Positions 56,114 to 64,000 of a DNA stretch of 64,000 bases are shown in pieces. A model generated the notes under the pieces. It had not been told where the DNA came from. It worked only from the letters and a program-made list of their open reading frames with translations, and did not search any database. A program made the translations under genes and the position numbers. The DNA is from CAWJMF01 sp963843945 (GTDB lineage Bacteria > Vulcanimicrobiota > Vulcanimicrobiia > Vulcanimicrobiales > Vulcanimicrobiaceae), in assembly GCA_963843945.1 (NCBI GenBank), contig CAWJMF010000002.1:186001-250000 (forward strand). The letters are read 5' to 3'. Position 1 is the first letter of the stretch. Every line of letters starts with the position of its first letter.

Positions 56114-56735
56114 ATGGCAGAAGCCAAATCGACTCGCAAGAAGACTGCGAGCAAAGCCGGAGCCGCGAAGAAATCCGCCGCGCCGAAGACCGCGGCGGCG
56201 AAGGCCGAAACGGTCTCGCGCGGCACGGGTTTGCGCGCGACGACGCCCGGCACCACGCTCGCCACCTTGCGCGAGAACGCCGGGGCACGCCCGAAGCGCC
56301 TGCGCATCGGTCGCGGCCACGGTTCGGGCATGGTGAAGACCGGCGGCGAAGGTGGCAAGGGTCAGACCGTCCGCTCGGGCGGCGGCAAGGGACCGGCCTT
56401 CGAAGGCGGGCAGACGCCGTGGGCGCGGCGTCTTGCCGCACCAGCGCGGCTATTCGCAGAAGGGCCGCGACACGGGCCACTTCGGCACGACCTATGCGGT
56501 CGTCAATCTGGCCTCGCTCGCCGGCTGGGACCCGAAGCGTCGACGTGACGCCCGAGAACTTGATGGCCAAGAAGCTGGTCTCGAAAGCGCTCGGACGGCG
56601 TCAAGATCCTCGGCGGCATCAAGCCCGGCAAGACGCTGCCCGCGGGGCTCGACTTTCCGCGACGTGATCTTCTCGACGAGCGCGCGTGAAGCGCTGGTCG
56701 CGGCCGGCGCCAAACTCGACGAACCGGAAGCGTAA
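56114..56735 (+). CDS. rplO: 50S ribosomal protein L15 with basic N-terminal extension (frameshifted)
   Basis: About 50 Lys/Ala/Thr-rich residues (MAEAKSTRKKTASKAGAAKK...) precede the normal start around LATLRENAGARPKRLRIGRG, in an intact frame. Core: GSGMVKTGGEGGKGQTVRSG, then after shifts GYSQKGRDTGHFGTTYAVVN, VTPENLMAKKLVSKA, VKILGGIKPGKTLPAGL and FSTSAREALVAAGAKLDEP. A good AGGAGAAAG precedes the ATG. Confidence 0.9.
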
Positions 56736-56740
56736 ACCGC

Positions 56741-58080
56741 TTGCTTCAGAATCTCCGCGCGGCGCTGCTCGTCCCGGACATCCGCAAGCGGATCCTGTTC
56801 GTGTTCTTCGCGTTCGCGTGTTCGTGTTCATGATCCACGTGCAGCTGCCCGACGTCGAACGAGAAGCGTTGGCAAGAGCTGCTGCAGCGGCGGCACGTTC
56901 TACAACTTCCTCGGCTTCCTCTCCGGCGGCGCGCTGCAGAAGCTCTCGATCATCGCCATGGGCATCACGCCCTACATCAACGCCTCGATCATCATGCAGC
57001 TGATGACCGTCGTGCATGCCGCAGCTCGAAGAGCTGGCGAAGAAAGGCGGCGAGGAAGGCCGGCAAGAAGATCAGCCAGTACACGCGCTGGCTCACGATC
57101 GTCTTGGCGATCGTCCAAGCCTCTTCATGTCGCATCGCATGCAGCGCAGCGGCGTGTTCTACGACACCAGTCGTGTGGTTTTTGGTCTACGCGATCATCG
57201 CGTTCGTCGCGGGCACGCTCTTCCTGATGTGGCTCGGCGAGCAGATCACCGACAAGGGCATCGGCAACGGCGTTTCGCTGATCATCTTCATCGGCATCGT
57301 GCTGCGCTACCCGAGCCAGGTCGCGCCAGACGCTCCAACTCGGCGAGCAAGGGCAGGCGCTCAACCTGCTCGGCCTTGCTCCTGTTCGTCGCGATCGCCT
57401 TGATCACGATCGTCGCGATCATCTTCATGTATCGGGTCAGCGCCGCATCCCGGTGCAGCAAGCGCGCCGCGTCGTCGGGCGCAAGATGTTCGCGGGCCGC
57501 TCGACTCGTACATTCCGCTGCGGCTCAACAACGCCGGCGTCATCTCGATCATCTTCGCGATCTCGATCCTGCTCTTGCCGCAGCAGGCGCTCTCGTGGTT
57601 CGGCACTCCACGGTCGCCCCGGCCTATTTCAACCTCGGTCCGATCGCGATTCCCGCGAATTTGGTAGCGGTCGCGCTCTGGTTCCAGACGTACTTCAGCC
57701 CGAGCACCTTCCTCTACAATATCGGTCTACTTTGTGCTCGTCGTGATGTTCACGTTCTTCTACAGCTCGATCGTCGTCAAACGCGAAGACATCGCCGACA
57801 ACCTCAAGAAGAGCGGCTCGTTCATCCCGGGCATTCGCCCGGGCCAGCCGACCGTAGAGTACATCCGGCAAGATCCTGTTCCGGATCACGACGGTCGCGG
57901 CGCTGTTCCTCGGCCTGCTCGCGGTGCTGCCCTCGCGCGCTGCAGCGCGGCCTCGGCGTCACGACGCTCTACCTCGGCTCGACCTCGCTGTTGATCGTCG
58001 TCGGCGTGGCGCTCGACACGATGACCCAGATCGAAGCGCGCCTCGCCATGCGCGACTACAAAGGCTTCATGAAGCGATGA
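56741..58080 (+). CDS. secY: Protein translocase subunit SecY (frameshifted)
   Basis: Ten-helix channel of the Sec translocon. TTG start: LQNLRAALLVPDIRKRILFV; then GGALQKLSIIAMGITPYINA, QLEELAKKGGEEGR, KISQYTRWLTIVLAIVQA, FVAGTLFLMWLGEQITDKGI, GNGVSLIIFIGIVLRYPSQV, RRVVGRKMFAGRS, LRLNNAGVISIIFAISILLL, FYSSIVVKREDIADNLKKSG, and GTTLYLGSTSLLIVVGVALD-like end (TTLYLGSTSLL). I count at least fifteen single-base events, mainly +1, some -1 at G or C pairs. ATGA overlap with adk. Confidence 0.92.
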
Positions 58081-58754
58081 ACGCAGCGAAGCCGCCCCTG
58101 CGTTTGGTTTTCCTGGGACCGCCCGGCGCGGGCAAAGGGACGCAGGCCAAGATGCTCGAGGAACGTCTCGGGTTGCGCCAGATCTCGACGGGCGACATCC
58201 TGCGCGCGCAACGTCGCCGAGGGCACGCGAGCTGGGACGCAAGGCGAAACCGCTACATGGAGTCCGGCGGACTGGTCCCCGACGACCTGATCATCGAAAT
58301 GATGGAAGCCGAGCTGGCCAAGGACGACGCGTTCTTGCTCGACGGTTTCCCGCGCACCGTAGCGCAGGCGCAGGCGCTCGACGCGGCGCTGCTGCGCTTG
58401 GGCAAACCGTTGACGGCGGCGGTTCTGATCGACGCCTCACGCCCGGAACTCGTGCGGCGTCTCACCGGGCGCTGGACCAATCCGCGCACCGGACGCAGCT
58501 ACCACGATGAATTCAATCCGCCCAAGACCGCCGAGATCGACGATGAAGACGGCGGGCCGCTCGTGCAGCGTCCCGACGACACGCCGGCGGTTGTCAACGA
58601 GCGGCTGGCGACCTACGATGAGAAGACGGCGCCGCTGATCGAGTACTACCGGAAGGCCGGGTCGCTCGTGCGCGTCGACGGGCTCGGAAAAATCGCCGAC
58701 GTGACCTCGGCCCTCTTGCGCACGATCGGCGCGGAGAAGGGAGCGCCGGCATGA
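58077..58754 (+). CDS. adk: Adenylate kinase (three +1 shifts)
   Basis: ATP + AMP to 2 ADP. LVFLGPPGAGKGTQAKMLEE (P-loop), LLDGFPRTVAQAQALD (AMP site), TGRWTNPRTGRSYHDEFNPP (LID). Three extra C near 58209, 58228 and 58253 (GCG-C-AAC, ACG-C-GAG, CCG-C-TAC) garble 15 residues that should read NVAEGTELGRKAKPY; the frame returns by itself. The LID lacks the four-Cys zinc site. Overlaps map. Confidence 0.93.
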   Translation: MNAAKPPLRLVFLGPPGAGKGTQAKMLEERLGLRQISTGDILRAQRRRGHASWDARRNRYMESGGLVPDDLIIEMMEAELAKDDAFLLDGFPRTVAQAQALDAALLRLGKPLTAAVLIDASRPELVRRLTGRWTNPRTGRSYHDEFNPPKTAEIDDEDGGPLVQRPDDTPAVVNERLATYDEKTAPLIEYYRKAGSLVRVDGLGKIADVTSALLRTIGAEKGAPA

Positions 58755-59559
58755 TCGCGCTCAAATCCGCGCGCGAGATCGAAATCATGCGCCGCAGCGG
58801 AAAGATCACGGCCAACACCCTCTCGATGCTGCTGAGGAGCGCGCGCCCCGGCATGACGCTGCTCGAGCTCGACCGGCTGGCCGAGAAATCGATCCGCGAG
58901 CAGGGCGGCATCCCGACGTTCAAGGGGTATCACGGCTTCCCGGCCTCGATTTGCGCCTCGGTCAACGATGTCGTCGTGCACGGCATTCCGACCGAGCGCG
59001 CGCTCAAAGAGGGCGATCGTCCTCTCGATCGACATCGGCACGACCTTCGAAGGCTACGTGAGCGACACGGCGGCGACCATTCCGATCGGCAAGGTCAGCG
59101 CCGAGGCCGAACGCCTGATGCGCGTGACCCAGGAGTGCCTTAATGCTGGGCATCGCCCAGATGCAGCGTGGCAAACGTCTGTCGGCGATATCGTCGCACG
59201 CCGTCCAGCAGCATGCCGAAGCGCACGGCTACGGCGTCGTTCGCGTCCTGGTCGGCCACGGCGTCGGAACGAAGATGCACGAGGAGCCGCAGGTGCCGAA
59301 TTTCGGACCGCCCGGTCAGGGCATCGTCCTGCGGCCCGGTCTGGTCCTGGCGATCGAGCCGATGATCACCGAAGGGACTTTCGAGGTCGAAACCCTCAAG
59401 GACGGCTGGACAGTCGTCACGGCAGATGGTAAACTCGCAGCGCACTTCGAGCACACGATCGCGCTCACCGAGGAAGGCCCCAGGATTCTGACCCTGCGGG
59501 ACATCCTCGAGCACCCCGATGCCGCGCTGTACCGTCCGAAGGAAGAGATCGCGGCATGA
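58751..59559 (+). CDS. map: Methionine aminopeptidase type I (frameshifted)
   Basis: Removes N-terminal Met. ALKSAREIEIMRRSGKITAN, GYHGFPASICASVNDVVVHG, +1 near 59018 then SIDIGTTFEGYVSDTAATIP, +1 near 59151 then IAQMQRGKRL, GYGVVRVLVGHGVGTKMHEE, LAIEPMITEGTFEVETLKDG and AHFEHTIALTEEGP. Metal ligands D, D, H, E, E all present. infA, often next, is missing. Confidence 0.93.
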
Positions 59560-59605
59560 AGCGCGAGCGCCTCAGGCACGTCCGAACACCGTTGAAAGTA
59601 AAGCT

Positions 59606-59722
59606 ATGAAAGTCCGACCGTCCGTTAAACGCATTTGCGAAAAATGCATCATCATCCGCCGGGAAGGTAAGGTCCGCGTGATCTGCGAGAGCAATCCCAA
59701 GCACAAACAGGTGCAGGGCTAA
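59606..59722 (+). CDS. rpmJ: 50S ribosomal protein L36
   Basis: 38 residues: MKVRPSVKRICEKCIIIRRE then GKVRVICESNPKHKQVQG. Zinc form with CEKC, C and H ligands. Intact, unlike the genes upstream. The stop overlaps the rpsM ATG (TAATG). Confidence 0.95.
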   Translation: MKVRPSVKRICEKCIIIRREGKVRVICESNPKHKQVQG

Positions 59723-60117
59723 TGGCGCGCATCGCGGGCATCGACCTTCCGCGCGACAAGCGCATCGAGATCGGGCTGACGTATATCTTCGGCATCGGCC
59801 TGCCCACGGCTCAGAAGATCCTCGCCGAGACGGGCATCGATCCGAACACGCGGGTCAAGAACCTCTCGGAAGAAGACGAGAAGAAACTCCGCGATGCGAT
59901 CGACGGACAGATCAAGGTCGAAGGCGACCTGCGACGCGAGGTCGCGGGCCACATCAAGCGCCTGACCGACATCGGTTCGTACCGCGGCCTGCGCCATCGG
60001 CGCGGCCTGCCCGTGCGCGGCCAACGCACCAAGACGAACGCGCGCACGCGCAAGGGACCAAAGAAGACCGTCGGCGCGAAGAAGAAAGCCGCACCCGCGG
60101 CCGGACCCAAGAAGTAG
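59722..60117 (+). CDS. rpsM: 30S ribosomal protein S13
   Basis: 131 residues, intact. MARIAGIDLPRDKRIEIGLT, IFGIGLPTAQKIL (helix-two-turn-helix), GSYRGLRHRRGLPVRGQRTK with the conserved basic tail, and a longer Lys/Ala end. A strong terminator 23 bp after the stop ends the operon here, before rpsK. Confidence 0.96.
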   Translation: MARIAGIDLPRDKRIEIGLTYIFGIGLPTAQKILAETGIDPNTRVKNLSEEDEKKLRDAIDGQIKVEGDLRREVAGHIKRLTDIGSYRGLRHRRGLPVRGQRTKTNARTRKGPKKTVGAKKKAAPAAGPKK

Positions 60118-60139
60118 CCTCTAGGAACCGTCAAAGCAA

Positions 60140-60169
60140 CGGCCGTCGTCGCGACGGCCGCTTTTTTTT
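60140..60169 (+). terminator. Strong Rho-independent terminator after rpsM
   Basis: A perfect 9-bp GC-rich stem (CGGCCGTCG/CGACGGCCG), 3-nt loop, then C and eight T. The best terminator in the window; it separates rpsM from rpsK. Confidence 0.95.
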
Positions 60170-60350
60170 GCGGTCTGCCGGTCCATCTTCTTGGATGGCC
60201 GTCGCCGCCCGAGCAGAGGACGGCGGCGCGCAGATGCGCAAGGTTCTGGGCCGACAGTAGCCCGTCGATCGGCGAGGGTGCCTTTTACGTGACCAGCCAA
60301 ATGGCCGGAACCGGCGGCCGTGCCGGCCCCGTTCGCGCAGGTTTGTGTTG

Positions 60351-60722
60351 ATGGAGCCGTTTCTCGCGTTCGATCACGTGCAACTGGCGATGCCGGCCGG
60401 GGAAGAAGAGCGCGCGCGCGCGTTCTACGTCGACATCCTCGGGATGACGACGGTGCCCAAGCCCCCCGATCTCGTGGCTACCGGCGGCGTTTGGTTCGCG
60501 AGCGGTCCCCTCGCCCTGCACCTCGGCGTCGACGCGAACTTTGCTCCCACGGCGAAGGCTCACGTGGCGCTGCGCTGCCGCGACTACGCGGGGCTCGTCG
60601 CGCGTCTCAAGGGCGTCGGCTACGGCGTCATTCCCGCCGGCACGTTCGAAGACGGCTTGGAACACGCCTATCTGGCGGATCCCTTCGGCAACCGGATCGA
60701 ACTCGTTTCGGCTCCCGGTTAG
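60351..60722 (+). CDS. VOC-family glyoxalase/bleomycin-resistance-like protein
   Basis: A 123-residue protein: FLAFDHVQLAMPAGEEERAR, FYVDILGMTTVPKP, then LHLGVDANFAPTAKAHVALR and YLADPFGNRIELVS. His and Glu ligand positions for a VOC metal are kept. Could detoxify a small molecule; not specified. Starts at the ATG (two other near-cognate starts sit just before). It ends in a 4-bp convergent overlap with the exporter gene. Confidence 0.83.
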   Translation: MEPFLAFDHVQLAMPAGEEERARAFYVDILGMTTVPKPPDLVATGGVWFASGPLALHLGVDANFAPTAKAHVALRCRDYAGLVARLKGVGYGVIPAGTFEDGLEHAYLADPFGNRIELVSAPG

Positions 60723-62212
60723 TCGAGCGCGGCGGCCGCCGCCGCGGCATTCGCTTTGCGCGTGCTGCTCAGCATGAAGACGAGCGGAATCGAGAACATG
60801 AAGATGAGCGCGCAGATCCGGAAAACGTAGTCGTACGAGAGTACGGTGGCGTTCTGGGCGACGGAGCCCGCCAGCGCCTGCAGCGCCTGCGTCCGATTCG
60901 CAGCGCCGTCGAGCATGGAGGAGACCATCGGATTCGCCAGCGTTACGCCGCTGGCCAGGGTCTGCTGCGCGAAGTCTTCGCGGCGCGTTTGCAAGAGGAC
61001 GAGGATCGCGATCCCGAGGCTTCCGCCTAGCTGCCGCACGAGCGTGTAAAGACCCGTCGCGTTGGCCATCTTGGCATTGGTGATGCCCGACAGCGTGACG
61101 GTCGTCAACGGTACGAAGAGAAACCCGAGCGCGAAACCTTGCAGCACGCGCGGCCAAAAGATATCCCAATAACCCGCACTCTGCGTGAGGCCGCCCATGT
61201 CCCACGCTCCGATTGCGAACATCGCAAGTCCCGCCGCAATGGAGATGCGTCCGTCGATCAGGCTGGTCAACCTTCCGGCAATGGGCATGCTCAGCGCGGT
61301 CGCGATCGCTCCGGGCAAGAGCGCGAGACCGGTCTGCCAGGCGCTAAAGCCCAAGACGCCCTGGAAGAAGAGCGGCAGCACGAGGTTCAACCCATACAGA
61401 CCAAACCCGCTGACGACGCCGATGATCGAGCCGGCCGTGAACGAGCGCGACTTGAAGACGCTCAAGTCGACGAACGGCTGCGGATCGCGCAGCTCCCGCA
61501 CGATGAAGAACGTCAGCGTCGCGATCGAGACCACCGTCATGAGGCAGATGCTGGTTGACGAAAACCAATCCTCGCGCTGCCCGCGCTCGAGGACGTACTG
61601 CAAGGCCGCGATGCCGGTGGCCATCGCCGAAAGGCCGAGAATGTCGATGCCGCGGGTGGGCTTCTTGATGTAAGCCGGATCGCGAATGTACGCCAGCGTC
61701 ATCATGAACGCGACGATGCCGATCGGAATATTGATGTAGAAGATGAGCGGCCAGCTGAAGTTGTCGACGATGTAGCCGCCGAGCGTCGGCCCGATCGCCG
61801 GCCCGACCATCGCGCCGACGCCGAAGATCGCCATCGCCTGCCCGCGCTTTTCGGCAGGGTAGGATTCGAAGAGAATCGATTGCGCCGTCGGCTGGAGCGC
61901 GCCGCCGCCGATGCCTTGAATGACGCGCCAGATGACTAGCTCGACCACCGTGTGCGCCGTTCCGCACAAGAAAGACGCGACCGTGAAAATGCCGAGCGAC
62001 CAGAGATAGAACTTTTGACGACCGAGCAGCGCGGTCAGCCAGCCGTTGAGCGGCATCACGACGACCGTAGCGAGAATGTAGCCGGTCGCGACCCAGGAGA
62101 TCTCGTCGATCGACGCGCCCAGATTCCCGGCCATCTGCGAAAGCGCGACGTTGACGATCGACGAGTCGATGATCGCCATGATCATGCCGAGCATGACGGT
62201 CGTCGTAATCAA
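60719..62212 (-). CDS. DHA2-type (EmrB/QacA) multidrug exporter
   Basis: A ~497-residue MFS protein with about 14 membrane helices. Motifs: MAIIDSSIVNVALSQMAGNL in helix 1, GWLTALLGRQKFYLWSLGIF (motif A), WRVIQGIGGGALQP (motif B), and GVGAMVGPAIGPTLGGYIVD (motif C, antiporter). Proton-driven drug efflux by family inference. The start is uncertain: TTG is the first usable codon (ITTTVMLGMIM follows), without a good ribosome-binding site. Divergent from the TetR gene, probably its target. Confidence 0.9.
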   Translation of the reverse strand: MITTTVMLGMIMAIIDSSIVNVALSQMAGNLGASIDEISWVATGYILATVVVMPLNGWLTALLGRQKFYLWSLGIFTVASFLCGTAHTVVELVIWRVIQGIGGGALQPTAQSILFESYPAEKRGQAMAIFGVGAMVGPAIGPTLGGYIVDNFSWPLIFYINIPIGIVAFMMTLAYIRDPAYIKKPTRGIDILGLSAMATGIAALQYVLERGQREDWFSSTSICLMTVVSIATLTFFIVRELRDPQPFVDLSVFKSRSFTAGSIIGVVSGFGLYGLNLVLPLFFQGVLGFSAWQTGLALLPGAIATALSMPIAGRLTSLIDGRISIAAGLAMFAIGAWDMGGLTQSAGYWDIFWPRVLQGFALGFLFVPLTTVTLSGITNAKMANATGLYTLVRQLGGSLGIAILVLLQTRREDFAQQTLASGVTLANPMVSSMLDGAANRTQALQALAGSVAQNATVLSYDYVFRICALIFMFSIPLVFMLSSTRKANAAAAAAALD

Positions 62213-62325
62213 GGCGACGGGCGGTTCCGCCCGCCGTTGCGCCGCGGCGGCGCGCGCGAGCGGCGCTGGGAGCGCTAGGGACGCGATGACAAGCCCTCGG
62301 GGTTCCGTCGCGTGTAGAGGGTATG

Positions 62326-62336
62326 TGTCAGTGACA
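62326..62336. promoter_or_regulatory. Candidate TetR operator
   Basis: TGTCA-G-TGACA, a perfect odd palindrome in the 166-bp gap between the divergent exporter and regulator genes. A second TGTCA half-site overlaps the regulator start (GTGTCACAT). Position fits a repressor controlling both promoters. Confidence 0.5.
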
Positions 62337-62378
62337 TAGAAGTCATTTTACCATTACAACGCCCGAGGTCGAGCGAAA

Positions 62379-63152
62379 GTGTCACATCAAGTGATCAAAT
62401 CCGTAGGCGGGCGCCAGTACCGCTACGAGGTCGAAAGCTATCGCGATCCCGAGAGCGGCAAAGTACGGGGGCGCTGGAAGTATTTGGGCCGGGTCGCCGG
62501 TCCGGGGCGGGTCACGCCGCCAGGGCCGCACCGCGCCGCTGAAACGCGCGAGCGCCTGCTCGACGCCCTGGCGGAGCTGCTCGATGCCCGCGAATTCTCC
62601 GAGCTCACGGTCTCCGCGATCGCCGGGCAAGCCGGGCTCGCCCACGGCACGTTTTACCGCTATTTCAAAGATAAGGAAGCCGCCCTCAGCGCGGCGGCCG
62701 GCCGCATTCGCGAGGAAGTCGAGCGCTCGCGTCCGGATTTCGAAGCGCCGCCGGGCTCGCTTCAGGAAGAACGGGAGCGTATCCGCAGCTGGGTCGAGAC
62801 GATGCTGCGGGCGCCGGTCGACCGGCGCGGCCTGCTTCGCGAGTGGTATGCCGCGCTGGCCCGTGACGGCGAGTTGCAAGCGGCGCGGGCGGCCAAGCGC
62901 CGGGAATCGTTGGAAGTCTTGGTTGCCTATCTCACCCGGCTACGCGAGGCCGGGCTGATCGCGCTCGCGCGCCCCGCCGAGCTGGCGGCAGCGCTCCTGA
63001 CCGCGATCGACGGCGCTTACCGCAACCTCGCTCTGACGCGCCAACCTTTCAGTGAAGGGACAATCGCCGGCTTGAGCGACCTCTTCGACCGGGCGATCTT
63101 CAACGATCGCCCGGCGCTCGGCCTCGTGGGCGGCAGCCGCAAAGGCAGTTGA
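62379..63152 (+). CDS. TetR-family regulator with unusual N-terminal extension
   Basis: A ~257-residue protein. The HTH is at residues ~55-105 (ETRERLLDALAELLDAREFS, LTVSAIAGQAGLAHGTFYRY, FKDKEAAL). The C-terminal part is the ligand-binding/dimer domain. The first ~40 residues are not TetR: VGGRQYRYEVESYRDPES then GKVRGRWKYLGRV, a pattern I know from the N-termini of some IS transposases. GTG start; a later start would remove this module, but it is in frame with no break. Likely controls the adjacent exporter. Confidence 0.86.
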   Translation: MSHQVIKSVGGRQYRYEVESYRDPESGKVRGRWKYLGRVAGPGRVTPPGPHRAAETRERLLDALAELLDAREFSELTVSAIAGQAGLAHGTFYRYFKDKEAALSAAAGRIREEVERSRPDFEAPPGSLQEERERIRSWVETMLRAPVDRRGLLREWYAALARDGELQAARAAKRRESLEVLVAYLTRLREAGLIALARPAELAAALLTAIDGAYRNLALTRQPFSEGTIAGLSDLFDRAIFNDRPALGLVGGSRKGS

Positions 63153-63178
63153 CCGCCGAGGCCGCTGCCGTGTATACT
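63149..63178 (+). promoter_or_regulatory. Sigma-70 promoter for rpsK-rpsD
   Basis: TTGACC, an 18-bp spacer and TATACT, overlapping the stop of the TetR gene. It leaves a ~155-nt leader before rpsK with short hairpins (GGCGCG-CCCC-GGCGCGCC region; ACGCTC-TTC-GAGCGT). Confidence 0.75.
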
Positions 63179-63339
63179 TCCTCGTCGGCTGTCTTCGGCG
63201 GCCTTCGCGCGCCCCGGCGCGCCCGGACGTTCTCGCCGCTCGTCCGCGATGCAGACTACGACGCTCTTCGAGCGTTTAAGGTCGAGGCGACGACACCCCG
63301 GGGTCGTGCCGCGGGGCAAGATAAAATGCTGGAGTTCGA

Positions 63340-63736
63340 TTGGCCGCCAAAAAACAGACGAAGACGCGCAAGAAGCGCGAGTTCAAGAACGTCGGAGCCG
63401 GCGTCGCGCACATCCATTCGTCGTTCAACAATACGATCGTCACGATCAGCGACAACCAGGGCAGCGTCATCGCCTGGGCCTCGGCCGGCAACCTCGGCTT
63501 CAAGGGTTCGAAGAAATCGACGCCGTTCGCCGCGCAGATGGCCGCCGAAGCCGTCGCGCGCAAAGCGATGGACCACGGTATGAAGCAGGCCGAGGTGCTA
63601 CGTCAAGGGGCCGGGCGCCGGCCGCGAGGCCGCGATCCGCTCGCTGCAAGCCGCCGGACTCGAGATCACGCTGATCAAGGACGTGACGCCGATTCCGCAC
63701 AACGGCTGCCGCCCGCCCAAGCGCCGGCGCGTCTAG
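63340..63736 (+). CDS. rpsK: 30S ribosomal protein S11 (one +1 shift)
   Basis: Platform protein. TTG start with GGAG 5 nt upstream: AAKKQTKTRKKREFKNVGAG, VAHIHSSFNNTIVTISDNQG, GFKGSKKSTPFAAQMAAEAV, KAMDHGMKQAEV, then one extra C near 63598 (GTG-C-TAC) and YVKGPGAGREAAIRSLQAAG, DVTPIPHNGCRPPKRRRV. About 131 residues. Confidence 0.94.
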
Positions 63737-63749
63737 GAATAGATAGAAG

Positions 63750-64000
63750 ATGTCACGTTATACGGGACCCGTCTGCCGTCTGTGCCGCCGCGAAACCGCG
63801 GCCAGCAAGACCGGCGAAAAGATCAAGCTCTTCCTCAAAGGCGATCGCTGCCTTTCGAAAAAGTGCGCGGTCGAGCGGCGCGGTACCGCGCCGGGTCAGA
63901 AGACGCAAGGCAAGCCGAGCCGTCAGAAGATCTCCGAATACGGCCGTCAGCTGCGCGAGAAGCAGAAGATGCGCCGCTACTACGGCGTCATCGAAACGCA
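63750..64000 (+). CDS. rpsD: 30S ribosomal protein S4, N-terminal part (cut by window end)
   Basis: Primary 16S rRNA binder; in many bacteria it represses the alpha operon. The visible ~83 residues start MSRYTGPVCRLCRRE and continue RCLSKKCAVERRGTAPGQ, KISEYGRQLREKQKMRRYYG. Four Cys (CRLC ... C...C) mark the zinc-binding form. 13 bp after rpsK; no shift in the part present. Confidence 0.95.
   Translation, partial: MSRYTGPVCRLCRRETAASKTGEKIKLFLKGDRCLSKKCAVERRGTAPGQKTQGKPSRQKISEYGRQLREKQKMRRYYGVIET

Overview
The window is a GC-rich chromosomal segment from a bacterium. It has a Shine-Dalgarno-led, tightly overlapping operon style (many ATGA, GTGA and TAATG junctions) and frequent GTG/TTG starts. 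Gene content (PyrR, a PASTA-domain PknB next to a class B PBP, a SpoIID-domain protein, SpoIIE-type phosphatase, Hsp33, QueA, a cyclase/NB-ATPase/TPR signalling protein) fits an uncultured, deeply branching, Gram-positive-related lineage. An Eremiobacterota (WPS-2)-like phylum is my guess; it rests on family recall, not on any search. No phage, insertion sequence or CRISPR array was seen.

Layout. 0-8 kb: the end of tyrS, a zinc-ribbon protein, an SDR and hslO on the minus strand, aroQ, HU, a STAS protein, an orphan MbcA/ParS-like antitoxin, tRNA-Pro(GGG) and a large cyclase-STAND regulator. 8-17.4 kb: valS and a pyrimidine cluster (pyrR, pyrB, then pyrC-carA), interrupted by a minus-strand SPFH/Tim44-like membrane pair. 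17.4-25.8 kb: a BatD-like protein, MoxR, an exported protein and a penicillin-acylase-type hydrolase; then a 153-bp structured palindrome; then SpoIIE phosphatase, DUF58 and VWA genes. 26-35 kb: a phosphoesterase, pdxH, cytochrome c, an F420-type oxidoreductase and carB. 35-47 kb: pbpA-pknB, ruvCAB, spoIID-like, a minor-pilin cassette and queA.

47.3-64 kb is the S10-spc-alpha ribosomal protein region: rplC-D-W-B, rpsS, rplV, rpsC, rplP, rpmC, rpsQ, rplN-X-E, rpsN-H, rplF-R, rpsE, rplO, secY, adk, map, rpmJ, rpsM, then rpsK and rpsD. It starts from a near-consensus promoter. rpsJ, rpmD and infA are not in their usual places. A strong terminator after rpsM, followed by a VOC protein, an EmrB-type exporter and a TetR regulator, splits the alpha operon; rpsK has its own promoter.

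The oddest feature is that almost every gene between rplC and map carries several single-base frameshifts, while most flanking genes are intact. Nearly all that I placed are +1, and each can be put exactly on a codon junction; the few -1 events mostly fall where two identical bases meet at a codon junction. Isolated shifts of the same kind occur in valS, carB, ruvC and rpsK. I read this as an assembly or protein-guided correction artefact rather than biology. Those genes are annotated over their full reconstructed span.
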